From assembly GCF_014196295.1 (NCBI RefSeq), contig NZ_JACIDK010000001.1, forward strand, positions 848,785 through 912,784: DNA of 64,000 nucleotides, read 5' to 3'. Both the position numbers and the translations under genes were made by a program. Below, piece by piece: positions 40,184 to 49,101 of the stretch; within the stretch, counting starts at the first letter, position 1; every line of letters begins with the position of its first letter. Source of the DNA: Phenylobacterium haematophilum. GTDB lineage: Bacteria; Pseudomonadota; Alphaproteobacteria; Caulobacterales; Caulobacteraceae. The notes beneath the pieces were generated by a model. That model was not told where the DNA came from, did not search any database, and saw only the letters and a program-made list of their open reading frames with translations.

Positions 40184-40293
40184 GACGTATCCAATGACTT
40201 CGGGCGGTCCCCCGCTCCGAAATGAAGCGCGCGATCTAACACCAGGGAGCGCGTAAGGCCATAGCTAGCGCGTCGCATCGCCCGGACAAGGTC

Positions 40294-40809
40294 ATGATTC
40301 TGGAAACCGAACGCCTCAGCCTGCGGCCGCTCGCGGCGCGGGACGCCGAACGCCTGTTTCCGCTGCTGAATGATCCCGAGGTCATGGCTCATTGGGACGT
40401 TCCCGAGATCGACGATCCCGACCTGGTCCGGGTGATCGTCGAAGGCCAGGTCGCTGAGGCCGACGCCGGCAAGGCCATGCACTGGACCATCCACACCCTC
40501 GCCGGCGACGAGTTCCTGGGAGCCTGCGACCTCTCAGAGATCGACCGCTGGCACAAGCGCGCCGAGATCGGCTTCATGCTGGGGCGCGGGGCCTGGGGTC
40601 AGGGCTATGCGCTGGAGGCGATGCGCTCGGTGGTCGGCTACGCTGCGACGCTGGGCTTGAGGCGGCTGTCGGCCCGCACGCATCTGGGGAACCTGCGCTC
40701 GGACGCCCTCCTGGAAAAGCTCGGCTTCGAGGAGGAAGGCCTTCTGCGCGGCCACGTCCTGCGCGATGGCGAGCACCGGGACTGCCGGCTGTTCGGGCTG
40801 CTGCTCTAG
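40294..40809 (+). CDS. GNAT-family N-acetyltransferase (RimJ/RimL type)
   Basis: 171 residues. ILETERLSLRPLAARDAERLFPLLNDPEVM is the usual RimJ/RimL-like N-terminus. The acetyl-CoA pyrophosphate loop is in GFMLGRGAWGQGYALEAMRSVVGYA (R/Q-x-x-G-x-G/A). ARTHLGNLRSDALLEKLGFEEEGLLRGH is the C-terminal core. It may acetylate a protein N-terminus or a small amine; the substrate is not predictable. It is followed by the VOC gene after 31 bases on the same strand. Confidence 0.9.
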   Translation: MILETERLSLRPLAARDAERLFPLLNDPEVMAHWDVPEIDDPDLVRVIVEGQVAEADAGKAMHWTIHTLAGDEFLGACDLSEIDRWHKRAEIGFMLGRGAWGQGYALEAMRSVVGYAATLGLRRLSARTHLGNLRSDALLEKLGFEEEGLLRGHVLRDGEHRDCRLFGLLL

Positions 40810-40840
40810 CAAGAGCCGGCGGCCGGCCTAACTAGGGTTC

Positions 40841-41254
40841 ATGAGCCATCCGATCCAGACCACCGGCCTCGACCACATCGTCCTGCGCATCGTCGACAAG
40901 GAAAAGATGATCGCCTTCTACCGGGACGTCCTCGGCTGCCCGGTCGAATGGGACCGCCCGGACCTTGGCATGACCCATATGCGCGTCGGCGCTTCGCTCA
41001 TCGATCTGGTCACCGTCGACGGCAAGCTGGGCCGGCAGGGTGGCCCGGCGCCCGGACCCGACGGGCGCAATCTCGACCACTTCGCGCTCGTGGTCCGGCC
41101 ATTCGACGAGGAGGCCATCCGCGCTCATCTGGCCGCCCATGGCGTCGAGATCGGGGAAACCGCGCCGCGCTTCGGAGCCGACGGCGAAGGGCCTTCGATC
41201 TACATCCATGACCCCGAAGGCAACACCGTCGAGTTGAAGGGTCCGCCCGGCTGA
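40841..41254 (+). CDS. VOC-superfamily glyoxalase/dioxygenase-like protein
   Basis: 137 residues with the paired beta-alpha-beta-beta-beta units of the VOC fold. LDHIVLRIVDKEKMIAFYRDVLGC opens the first unit with a metal-ligand His, and NLDHFALVVRPFDEEAIRAHL the second. IYIHDPEGNTVELKG carries the C-terminal Glu ligand. Glyoxalase, dioxygenase and fosfomycin-resistance enzymes share this fold, and the closest annotated class would be GloA-like virulence protein/VOC. It ends 5 bases before the convergent tpiA stop. Confidence 0.88.
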   Translation: MSHPIQTTGLDHIVLRIVDKEKMIAFYRDVLGCPVEWDRPDLGMTHMRVGASLIDLVTVDGKLGRQGGPAPGPDGRNLDHFALVVRPFDEEAIRAHLAAHGVEIGETAPRFGADGEGPSIYIHDPEGNTVELKGPPG

Positions 41255-41259
41255 CCGCC

Positions 41260-42003
41260 TTAGATCGCGTTGATGATGCCCAGGAAGTCCTGGGCCTTCA
41301 GCGACGCCCCGCCGACCAGCGCGCCGCCGACTTCGGCCGCGGCGAGGATTTCGGCTGCGTTCGAGGGCTTCACCGAGCCCCCGTACAGGATGGCGACGCT
41401 CTTGCCGTGATCGCCGAACGCCTCGACCAGGGCCGCGCGGATCGCGATATGAACTTCCTCGATCTGCGGGGTGGTCGGCGTCAGGCCGGTGCCGATCGCC
41501 CAGACCGGTTCATAGGCGACGCAGAATGCCTTGCCCGCCAGTTCGGCCGGCAGCGATCCCCTCACCTGCCCGGTCACCACGCTCAACGCATCGCCCGCTT
41601 CGCGTTCGGCCAGGGTCTCGCCGACGCAGACAATCGGCTCAAGCCCCGCCCGCAGGGCCGCGCCCACCTTGGCGGCGACCACTTCATCGGTCTCGCCATA
41701 TCCCGCACGGCGCTCGGAGTGCCCGAGGATCACCAGGCTGGCGCCGGCGTCGGCCAACATTTCGGCCGCGATGTCGCCCGTGAAGGCGCCCGACGTTTCC
41801 GCGCGGCAGTCCTGGCCGCCGACCAGCACCTTCCCGCCTCCCAGCGCTGCGGCCGCACGCGCGACCAGCGTTGCGGGCGGGCAGATCGCCACTCGCGCCT
41901 TGCTGTTTTCGATCCCGGCCGCGACCGCCTGGGCCTCGGCGAGCGACGCGGCGACCCCGTTCATCTTCCAGTTGCCGGCGATCAAAGGGGTCGGAGAAGT
42001 CAT
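41260..42003 (-). CDS. tpiA: Triosephosphate isomerase
   Basis: 247 residues, full TIM length. Catalytic residues are visible: Lys in IAGNWKMNG, His in VILGHSERRAGYGE and Glu in VAYEPVWAIGTGLTP; the phosphate loop YGGSVKPSNA and the C-terminal GGALVGGASL are present. It interconverts dihydroxyacetone phosphate and glyceraldehyde 3-phosphate. It is divergent from ppiD with 135 bases between the starts and convergent with the VOC gene. Confidence 0.98.
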   Translation of the reverse strand: MTSPTPLIAGNWKMNGVAASLAEAQAVAAGIENSKARVAICPPATLVARAAAALGGGKVLVGGQDCRAETSGAFTGDIAAEMLADAGASLVILGHSERRAGYGETDEVVAAKVGAALRAGLEPIVCVGETLAEREAGDALSVVTGQVRGSLPAELAGKAFCVAYEPVWAIGTGLTPTTPQIEEVHIAIRAALVEAFGDHGKSVAILYGGSVKPSNAAEILAAAEVGGALVGGASLKAQDFLGIINAI

Positions 42004-42138
42004 GTCTTGCCTCTAATTTCGTGGATCGCAGGGCCGTTAAGCTATGCAGCTTCTTCTGTCACGTGCTTGCGGGGGGGAAGCGGCCTCCACTATACCCGCC
42101 GTTCCACATTCGCTCCGAAGGGGCTCCGGTAGGGTCAA

Positions 42139-44070
42139 ATGCTGTCCGCCACCCGACAATTCGCCAAATCCTGGGTCGCCGCCGTGCTGATCGGCCTGCT
42201 GGTCGTCAGCTTCGCGATCTTCGGCGTCAACGACGCCTTCCAGGGCAACTACACCAACGATGTCGTGAAGGCCGGCTCCCGGCATGTCTCCGGGACGGAC
42301 TTCCGCCGCGAGTTCGACAACTTCCGCAAGGGCGCCGAAGAGCAGACCAAGCGTCCGATCAGCATCGAGGAGGCGGTCGAGGCCGGTCTCGACCGGCGGC
42401 TGATGGAAGAGATCGCCACCCGCGAGTCGTTCGGCGAGATGCTCCGCAAGATCGGCGTCCATCCGTCTGACCGGCTGATGGAATCGGAGCTGCGCAAGAT
42501 CCCGGCGTTCTTCGACCAGGTGTCCGGCGCTTTCGACAAGGCCCTGTACCAGCAGCGCCTGAACGAGAACGGCCTGACCCCGGCCCGCTTTGAGACCCTG
42601 CTGCGCGACCAGATCGCCGAATCCCACACCGCCGCGGCGATGGTGAACGGCCTGCGCGTGCCGCGCGCCTATGGCGCACTGACCGCCATCTACGAGCTGG
42701 AAGCGCGCGACGTCGGCTACTTCATGATCGACCCGCGCAGCGTGCCGCAGCCGGCCCAGCCGACCGACGCTCAGTTGCAGGCCTTCATGAAGGAGAACGC
42801 CGACCGCATGACCCTGCCGGAGTTCCGGGTCCTGACCGTCGTCGCCTTCACACCGGCCCAGGTCGGAGAGGTCAAGGTCGACCCGGCCGAGGTCCAGAAG
42901 CGCTTTGACTTCCGCAAGGATACGCTGTCGCGCCCCGAAACCCGCACCCTCATCCAGATCCCGGCCAAGGACGCCGCCGCCGCCCAGGCGATCGCCGGGC
43001 GACTGACCAAGGGCGAAGATCCGGCCGCAATCGCCAAGTCGACCGGCGTGGAGGCGATCATCTACGCGGACAAGCCGCAGTCGGCGGTCGCCGATAAGCG
43101 GGTCGGCGCCGCCGCCTTCGCCCTGAAGGACGGCCAGGTCTCGGTCATCCAGGGCGACCTGGGCATGGCCGTGGTCAAGGTGGCCAAGGTCACCCCGGGC
43201 CAGGTCGTCACGATCGACCAGGTCCGCCCGCAGATCGAAGCCGAAGTCCGCAAGGACGCGGCCGCCGAGAAGGTCTACGCGCTCAGCCAGGCCTATGAAG
43301 ACGCCCGCGCCGACGGGGCCAACCTCGTGGAAGCCGCCAAGAAGGCCGGCGTGCCGACCTTCACCATCGGTCCGGTGACCCAGCAGGGCCAGGGCCAGCA
43401 GGGCCAGCCGGTCGCCGGCGTGACCCCGAAGATGCTCGAACTCGCCTACAGCTTGCCGGCCGGCGGTGAGAGCGAGGTCCAGGACGCCGGCGAAGGTCAG
43501 TACTTCGCGGTCCGCGTCGAGCGGGTGATCCCCAAGGCGCTGCCGCCGCTGGCCGAGGTCAAGCCGCAGCTGACCCGCTTCTGGATGATGCGCGAACTGG
43601 TCAAGACGATGCAGACGCGCGCCGACGAACTGGCCGCCCGCGTGCGCAAGGGCGAGAGCCTCGACGCGGTGGCCGCCTCGGCCGGCGCCAAGGTGGTCAA
43701 CGTGACCAACCTCGACCGTCAGAACGCGGCCCAGAACACCGCCCTGTCGCGCGACGCGCTGGGCAAGGCGTTCAGCGGCAAGCAGGGCGACGTCTTCACC
43801 GCCGAGGGCACGCAGTTCGGCCTCATCGTCGGCAAGCTGACGGCGGTCCGCGCCCCGAGCGGCCCGACCCTGGCCCGGATCACCGAGGACGTGCGCCCGC
43901 AACTGACCATGGCGCTGTTCCGCGACCTCGGCGCCGACGCCCGCAAGGCCGCCCGCACCGAGGTGAAGGCCAAGGTCTATCCGGACAAGGCGCGCGCGGC
44001 CCTGGGCCTGCCGCCGATCGAAAAGGGAAAGGCCGCTGAACCGGCGGCCAAGACGGAGAAGGCGAAGTGA
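42139..44070 (+). CDS. ppiD: Periplasmic folding factor PpiD-like peptidyl-prolyl isomerase
   Basis: 643 residues. A short cytoplasmic N-terminus and one membrane anchor (about 14-34, WVAAVLIGLLVVSFAIFGVND) precede a SurA-like N-terminal region (VKAGSRHVSGTDFRREFDNFRK onward) and a parvulin-like middle part (about 240-360). The parvulin core is degenerate, as in PpiD of E. coli, which helps newly translocated proteins at the Sec exit. A glutamine-rich insert (QQGQGQQGQ) sits near residue 415. Its stop overlaps the trpE start by 4 bases, so the two are translationally coupled despite unrelated roles. Confidence 0.9.
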   Translation: MLSATRQFAKSWVAAVLIGLLVVSFAIFGVNDAFQGNYTNDVVKAGSRHVSGTDFRREFDNFRKGAEEQTKRPISIEEAVEAGLDRRLMEEIATRESFGEMLRKIGVHPSDRLMESELRKIPAFFDQVSGAFDKALYQQRLNENGLTPARFETLLRDQIAESHTAAAMVNGLRVPRAYGALTAIYELEARDVGYFMIDPRSVPQPAQPTDAQLQAFMKENADRMTLPEFRVLTVVAFTPAQVGEVKVDPAEVQKRFDFRKDTLSRPETRTLIQIPAKDAAAAQAIAGRLTKGEDPAAIAKSTGVEAIIYADKPQSAVADKRVGAAAFALKDGQVSVIQGDLGMAVVKVAKVTPGQVVTIDQVRPQIEAEVRKDAAAEKVYALSQAYEDARADGANLVEAAKKAGVPTFTIGPVTQQGQGQQGQPVAGVTPKMLELAYSLPAGGESEVQDAGEGQYFAVRVERVIPKALPPLAEVKPQLTRFWMMRELVKTMQTRADELAARVRKGESLDAVAASAGAKVVNVTNLDRQNAAQNTALSRDALGKAFSGKQGDVFTAEGTQFGLIVGKLTAVRAPSGPTLARITEDVRPQLTMALFRDLGADARKAARTEVKAKVYPDKARAALGLPPIEKGKAAEPAAKTEKAK

Positions 44071-45599
44071 CGATCGATCCTGCGTTTGCGGACTTTGAGA
44101 CCAAGTACTCTCAGGGCGCGCCGCAGGTCGTTTGGACCCGGCTCATCGACGATCTGGAAACGCCGGTCTCGGCCTATCTGAAGATCGCCCACGGCCGGCC
44201 CTACGCTTTCCTGTTCGAGTCGGTCGAGGGCGGCGCGCATCGCGGCCGCTACTCGGTCATCGCCATGAAGCCTGACCTCGTCTGGAGATGCCGCGGCGAC
44301 CAGGCCGAGATCGCCGTCGGCCCGGACATCGCCGCCGACCGCTTCCAGGCCCAGGCGGGCGGCGCCCTGGATTCGCTGCGCGACCTGGTCTCCCGCTCGC
44401 AGCTGGACCTGCCGGAAGGCTTGCCGCCGATGTCGGCGGGCGTATTCGGGGCCATCGGCTACGACATGATCCGGCTGGTCGAGCGGCTGCCGAACGTCAA
44501 TCCCGATCCGCTGGATTTGCCGGACGGGCTGATGATCCGCCCCTCGATGGTCGCGATCTTCGACGCCATCGCCCAGGAGATCATCCTGGTCACCACGGTC
44601 CGCCCCTCGGAAATCACCGCCCAGGCCGCCTACGAGGACGCCCAGGCCAGGCTGGCCGAGGTCGCCGCCGACCTGCGCAATCCGGCCCCGGCGCTGACAG
44701 GCGCGGCCCAGCCGGAGCCCGACCGCTTCACCACCCCGGTGAGCCGCGAGGACTATCACCGCATCGTCGCCCGCGCGAAGGACTACATCCTCGCCGGCGA
44801 CATCTTCCAGGTCGTGCCCAGCCACCGGTTCCGCGCGCCCTTCGCGCACGACCCGTTCGCGCTCTACCGCTCGCTGCGCCGCATGAACCCCTCGCCGTTC
44901 CTGTTCTACATGAACTTCGGCGACTTCCAGCTGGCCGGCTCAAGCCCCGAGATCCTGGTGCGGCTGCGCGACGGCAAGATCACCATCCGCCCGATCGCCG
45001 GCACGCGGCCCCGCGGCGCGACGCCGGAAGAAGACCGCGCGCTGGAAGCCGAGCTGATCGCGGACCCCAAGGAACGCGCCGAGCACCTGATGCTGCTCGA
45101 CCTCGGCCGCAACGACGTCGGCCGCGTGGCGATGCTGAAGAACCAGGGCTCCAACGAACCCCAGCAGGTCGCGCGCGGTCCGCGGGTGCGGGTCACCGAC
45201 TCGTTCTTCGTCGAGCGCTACAGCCACGTCATGCACCTGGTCTCCAACGTCGAGGGCGACGCCCCCGAAGGCCTGGACCCGGTCGACGTGGTCATGGCCG
45301 CCCTGCCCGCCGGCACGCTGTCGGGCGCGCCGAAAGTGCGGGCGATGGAGATTATCGACGAACTCGAGCAGGAAAAGCGCGGCATCGCCTATGCCGGCGC
45401 GGTCGGCTACTTCGGCGCCGACGGGTCGGTCGACACCTGCATCGTGCTGCGCACGGCCTGCTTCAAGGACGGCCAGATGTACGTCCAGGCCGGCGGCGGC
45501 GTCGTCGCCGACAGCGACCCCGACGCCGAGTACGACGAGACTCTGCACAAGGCCCGGGCTCTGCGCCGCGCCGCAGAGGAATCCTGGCGTTTCGTCTAG
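44067..45599 (+). CDS. trpE: Anthranilate synthase component I
   Basis: 510 residues from a GTG at 44067, inside the ppiD stop. The regulatory N-terminal part has FLFESVEGGAHRGRYS, equivalent to the LLES...RYS tryptophan-binding site. The chorismate domain has IFQVVPSHRF, IRPIAGTRPRGATPEEDRALEAELIADPKERAEHLMLLDLGRND and the PAGTLSGAPKVRAMEIIDELE signature. It makes anthranilate from chorismate with ammonia from TrpG. No leader peptide precedes it, because the upstream region is ppiD coding sequence. It is convergent with a small membrane-protein ORF (CTAG overlap). Confidence 0.97.
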   Translation: MTIDPAFADFETKYSQGAPQVVWTRLIDDLETPVSAYLKIAHGRPYAFLFESVEGGAHRGRYSVIAMKPDLVWRCRGDQAEIAVGPDIAADRFQAQAGGALDSLRDLVSRSQLDLPEGLPPMSAGVFGAIGYDMIRLVERLPNVNPDPLDLPDGLMIRPSMVAIFDAIAQEIILVTTVRPSEITAQAAYEDAQARLAEVAADLRNPAPALTGAAQPEPDRFTTPVSREDYHRIVARAKDYILAGDIFQVVPSHRFRAPFAHDPFALYRSLRRMNPSPFLFYMNFGDFQLAGSSPEILVRLRDGKITIRPIAGTRPRGATPEEDRALEAELIADPKERAEHLMLLDLGRNDVGRVAMLKNQGSNEPQQVARGPRVRVTDSFFVERYSHVMHLVSNVEGDAPEGLDPVDVVMAALPAGTLSGAPKVRAMEIIDELEQEKRGIAYAGAVGYFGADGSVDTCIVLRTACFKDGQMYVQAGGGVVADSDPDAEYDETLHKARALRRAAEESWRFV

Positions 45600-45796
45600 T
45601 TCGCGCGATCGACCACGTGCGTGGTCGTCACGGGCGGGGCGGTGATCATGGCCGCGGCGAGCGCCAGCGCCGCCACGGCCGCGAAAGCCGCCGCGCCCAG
45701 GGCCGGCCAGGCCCGCTCGCGCTGGACGGGGGCCCGCAGCAAGCTGCGCGCATAGGCCATCTGGTCCGGGTCGAGGGCGGAATCGGCAGGCGTCAT
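45596..45796 (-). CDS. Small single-pass membrane protein of unknown function between trpE and trpG
   Basis: 66 residues from the ATG at 45796; a GTG two codons upstream (45802) is an alternative. The N-terminal 30 residues are polar (MTPADSALDPDQMAYARSLL), then there is a hydrophobic Ala-rich helix (about 34-55, ALGAAAFAAVAALALAAAMI) and a short tail. I do not recognise it. It is transcribed against trpE, from which it shares the 4-base CTAG stop overlap, and divergently from trpG (77 bases). No clear ribosome-binding site, so expression is uncertain. Confidence 0.55.
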   Translation of the reverse strand: MTPADSALDPDQMAYARSLLRAPVQRERAWPALGAAAFAAVAALALAAAMITAPPVTTTHVVDRAN

Positions 45797-45873
45797 GGAC
45801 ACAGCATCCCGCCAAGATGCGACCCAGGCAATCGGGGCTTGGCGTCGGGGCGGGCCGAGCCTAGAGAACCCTT

Positions 45874-46464
45874 ATGATCTTGGTGATCGATAACTACGAC
45901 AGCTTCACCTACAACCTCGTTCATTATCTGAACGAGCTGGGGGCTGAGACGCTCGTCTACCGCAACGACGCGCTGAGCGTCGAAGAGGCGCTGGGCCTGA
46001 AGCCGCAAGGCGTCCTGCTCTCGCCGGGCCCCTGCACCCCCAACGAGGCGGGCATCTGCCTGGACCTGCTGGCCGCAGCGCCCGAGGACCTGCCGATCCT
46101 CGGCGTCTGCCTCGGCCACCAGTCGATCGGCCAGGCCTATGGCGGCCAGGTGGTGCGCGCCAAGGCGATCATGCACGGCAAGACCAGCCAGATCGAACAC
46201 ACCGGCAAGGGTATCTTCGCGGGCCTGCCCAATCCGGTGACCGCGACCCGATATCACAGCCTGTCTGTCGAGCGGTCGACCATGCCGGACGTGCTGGAGG
46301 TGACCGCCTGGACCGACGACGGCGAGGTCATGGGCTTCCAGCACAAGTCCAAGCCGGTGCACGGCGTGCAGTTCCACCCCGAATCCATCGCCACCGAAGG
46401 CGGCCACGCCATGCTGGCCAACTTCCTCAAGCTCGCGGGCGTTGCGCCCCTGGTCGACGCCTAA
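45874..46464 (+). CDS. trpG: Anthranilate synthase component II (glutaminase)
   Basis: 196 residues. [19 protein letters not shown] is the N-terminal signature. The nucleophile Cys lies in [17 protein letters not shown], the His and Glu of the triad in [26 protein letters not shown] binds glutamine. It supplies ammonia to TrpE and perhaps to aminodeoxychorismate synthase. It is followed by trpD after 3 bases and trpC by overlap, forming trpGDC. The separation from trpE by an opposing small ORF requires its own promoter in the 77-base gap or read-through from trpE. Confidence 0.96.
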   Translation: MILVIDNYDSFTYNLVHYLNELGAETLVYRNDALSVEEALGLKPQGVLLSPGPCTPNEAGICLDLLAAAPEDLPILGVCLGHQSIGQAYGGQVVRAKAIMHGKTSQIEHTGKGIFAGLPNPVTATRYHSLSVERSTMPDVLEVTAWTDDGEVMGFQHKSKPVHGVQFHPESIATEGGHAMLANFLKLAGVAPLVDA

Positions 46465-46467
46465 GAC

Positions 46468-47477
<1,010 letters not shown>

Positions 47478-47481
<4 letters not shown>

Positions 47482-48266
47482 GCGACATCCTCGACAAGAT
47501 CGCCGCCTACAAGCGCGAGGAAGTCGCCGAGCGGAAAGCGCAGCGGACCCTGGCCGACCTCGAAGCCGCCGGCCAGGCCGCCTCGGCGCCGCGCGGCTTC
47601 CGCGCCGCCCTCGAGCGCGCCCATGCCCCCGGCAAGCTGGCCCTGATCGCCGAGATCAAGAAGGCCTCGCCGTCCAAGGGGCTGATCCGCGAGGACTTCG
47701 ATCCGCCCGTGCTCGCCAAGGCTTACGAGTCCGGCGGCGCGGCCTGCCTGTCGGTGCTGACCGACGGACCGAGCTTCCAGGGCGCGGACGCCTTCCTGAC
47801 CGCTGCACGCGACGCTGTCGCCCTGCCCGCCCTGCGCAAGGAATTCCTGGTGGATCCCTGGCAAGTCGTCGAGGCCCGCTCCCTGGGCGCCGACGCGATC
47901 CTGGTGATCATGGCCATGGTCGACGACGCGCTGGCGGCCGACCTCATGTCGGAAGCCGCCCGCCTGGGCATGGACGCCCTGGTGGAGGTCCATGACGAGG
48001 ACGAGATGGTCCGCGCCGGCAAGCTGGGCGCGACCCTGGTCGGCGTCAACAACCGCAATCTGCGCACCTTCGAGACCGACCTGCGGATTACTGAGCGCTT
48101 GGCCGACGCCACGCCCGACAACGCCCTGCTGGTCACCGAGAGCGGCATCTTCACCCCGCTGGACGTGACGCGTCTGGAGCGCTGCGGCGCCCGCGCCATG
48201 CTGGTCGGCGAGAGCCTGATGCGGCAAGCCGACGTCACCGCCGCGACCCGAGCCCTGCTCCGCTGA
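47478..48266 (+). CDS. trpC: Indole-3-glycerol phosphate synthase
   Basis: 262 residues of TIM barrel. [21 protein letters not shown] carries the catalytic Lys and phosphate loop, [17 protein letters not shown] the second loop, [12 protein letters not shown] the catalytic Lys, and [12 protein letters not shown] with [12 protein letters not shown] the Glu and Ser loops. It closes carboxyphenylaminodeoxyribulose phosphate to indoleglycerol phosphate. It is a single-function TrpC, not fused to TrpF as in E. coli. It ends the trpGDC group; trpF, trpB and trpA are not in the window. Confidence 0.97.
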
Positions 48267-48328
48267 GTCGGCTCACGGCTGCCTCAGGCGACCGAAAAAG
48301 CCTAGCTTTTCAAAGGCTCCGCGGTAAC

Positions 48329-48357
48329 TTGACATTAACCTAGAACACCTAGAGAAC
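48329..48357 (+). promoter_or_regulatory. lexA promoter with LexA (SOS) box
   Basis: GAAC-N7-GAAC at 48343-48357 is the alphaproteobacterial LexA operator (the complement of GTTC-N7-GTTC), 42 bases upstream of the lexA start. A -35 element TTGACA lies at 48329-48334, and CTAGAG about 14 bases downstream falls inside the operator. The repressor would thus block its own promoter. A CtrA-like GTAA-N7-TTAA (48324-48338) overlaps the -35 element. Confidence 0.8.
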
Positions 48358-48398
48358 ATTCGTGACGTTAGCGCTTTGTTCTCAAGGGCTCGACAGCC

Positions 48399-49094
48399 AT
48401 GCTCACCCGTAAGCAACACGAACTTCTCATGTTCATTCATGAGCGGATCAAGGAAACCGGGGTCTCGCCGTCCTTCGACGAGATGAAGGAGGCGCTGGAT
48501 CTGGCCTCGAAATCGGGCATTCACCGGCTGATCACGGCGCTCGAGGAGCGCGGCTTCCTGCGCCGCCTGCCGCACCGAGCCCGCGCGCTCGAAGTCGTCA
48601 AGCTTCCGCAGCAGGCGACCACCGCCGCCCCGCCCAAGGGCCGCTCGCCGTTTAAGCCGCAGTTGGTCGAAGGCGCCGGGGACTCGCCGGTGATGCCGAT
48701 CGCCAACGACACGCGTGAACTGCCGATCCTTGGCCGCATCGCCGCCGGCACGCCGATTGAGGCGATCCAGCAGGAACGCGACCGGATCCCGGTGCCGGAG
48801 ACCATCCTGGGCGCCGGCGAGCACTTTGTGCTCGAGATCGCCGGCGACTCGATGATCAACGCCGGCATCCTCGACGGCGACTATGTGGTGATCCGCAAAA
48901 CCGACACCGCCAACTCCGGCGACATCGTCGTCGCCCTCGTCATGGGCGAGGAAGCCACGCTGAAGCGCCTACGCAAGAAAGGCGCGTCGATCGCCCTGGA
49001 GGCTTCGAACCCAGCCTACGAGACCCGTATCTTCGGGCCCGACCAGGTGCAGGTGCAGGGCCGTCTGGTCGGCCTGATCCGCCGCTACCACTGA
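48399..49094 (+). CDS. lexA: SOS-response repressor LexA
   Basis: 231 residues. The N-terminal winged helix reads [45 protein letters not shown] linker of about 40 residues follows. The self-cleavage Ala116-Gly117 bond lies in RIAAGTP, catalytic Ser151 in AGDSM and Lys189 in TLKRL. RecA filaments trigger cleavage after DNA damage. A canonical LexA box overlaps its promoter. The gene is convergent with comEC, 7 bases between stops. Confidence 0.97.
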   Translation: MLTRKQHELLMFIHERIKETGVSPSFDEMKEALDLASKSGIHRLITALEERGFLRRLPHRARALEVVKLPQQATTAAPPKGRSPFKPQLVEGAGDSPVMPIANDTRELPILGRIAAGTPIEAIQQERDRIPVPETILGAGEHFVLEIAGDSMINAGILDGDYVVIRKTDTANSGDIVVALVMGEEATLKRLRKKGASIALEASNPAYETRIFGPDQVQVQGRLVGLIRRYH

Positions 49095-49101
49095 CCCGGC
49101 G

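Noticed and set aside
42004..42138. Tryptophan leader peptide upstream of ppiD-trpE
   Set aside because: The short frame there has no Trp codons and there is no terminator-like hairpin.
42037..43902. Minus-strand frame of 621 residues antisense to ppiD
   Set aside because: Low-complexity Gly/Leu/Asp text; ppiD has an anchor and chaperone regions.
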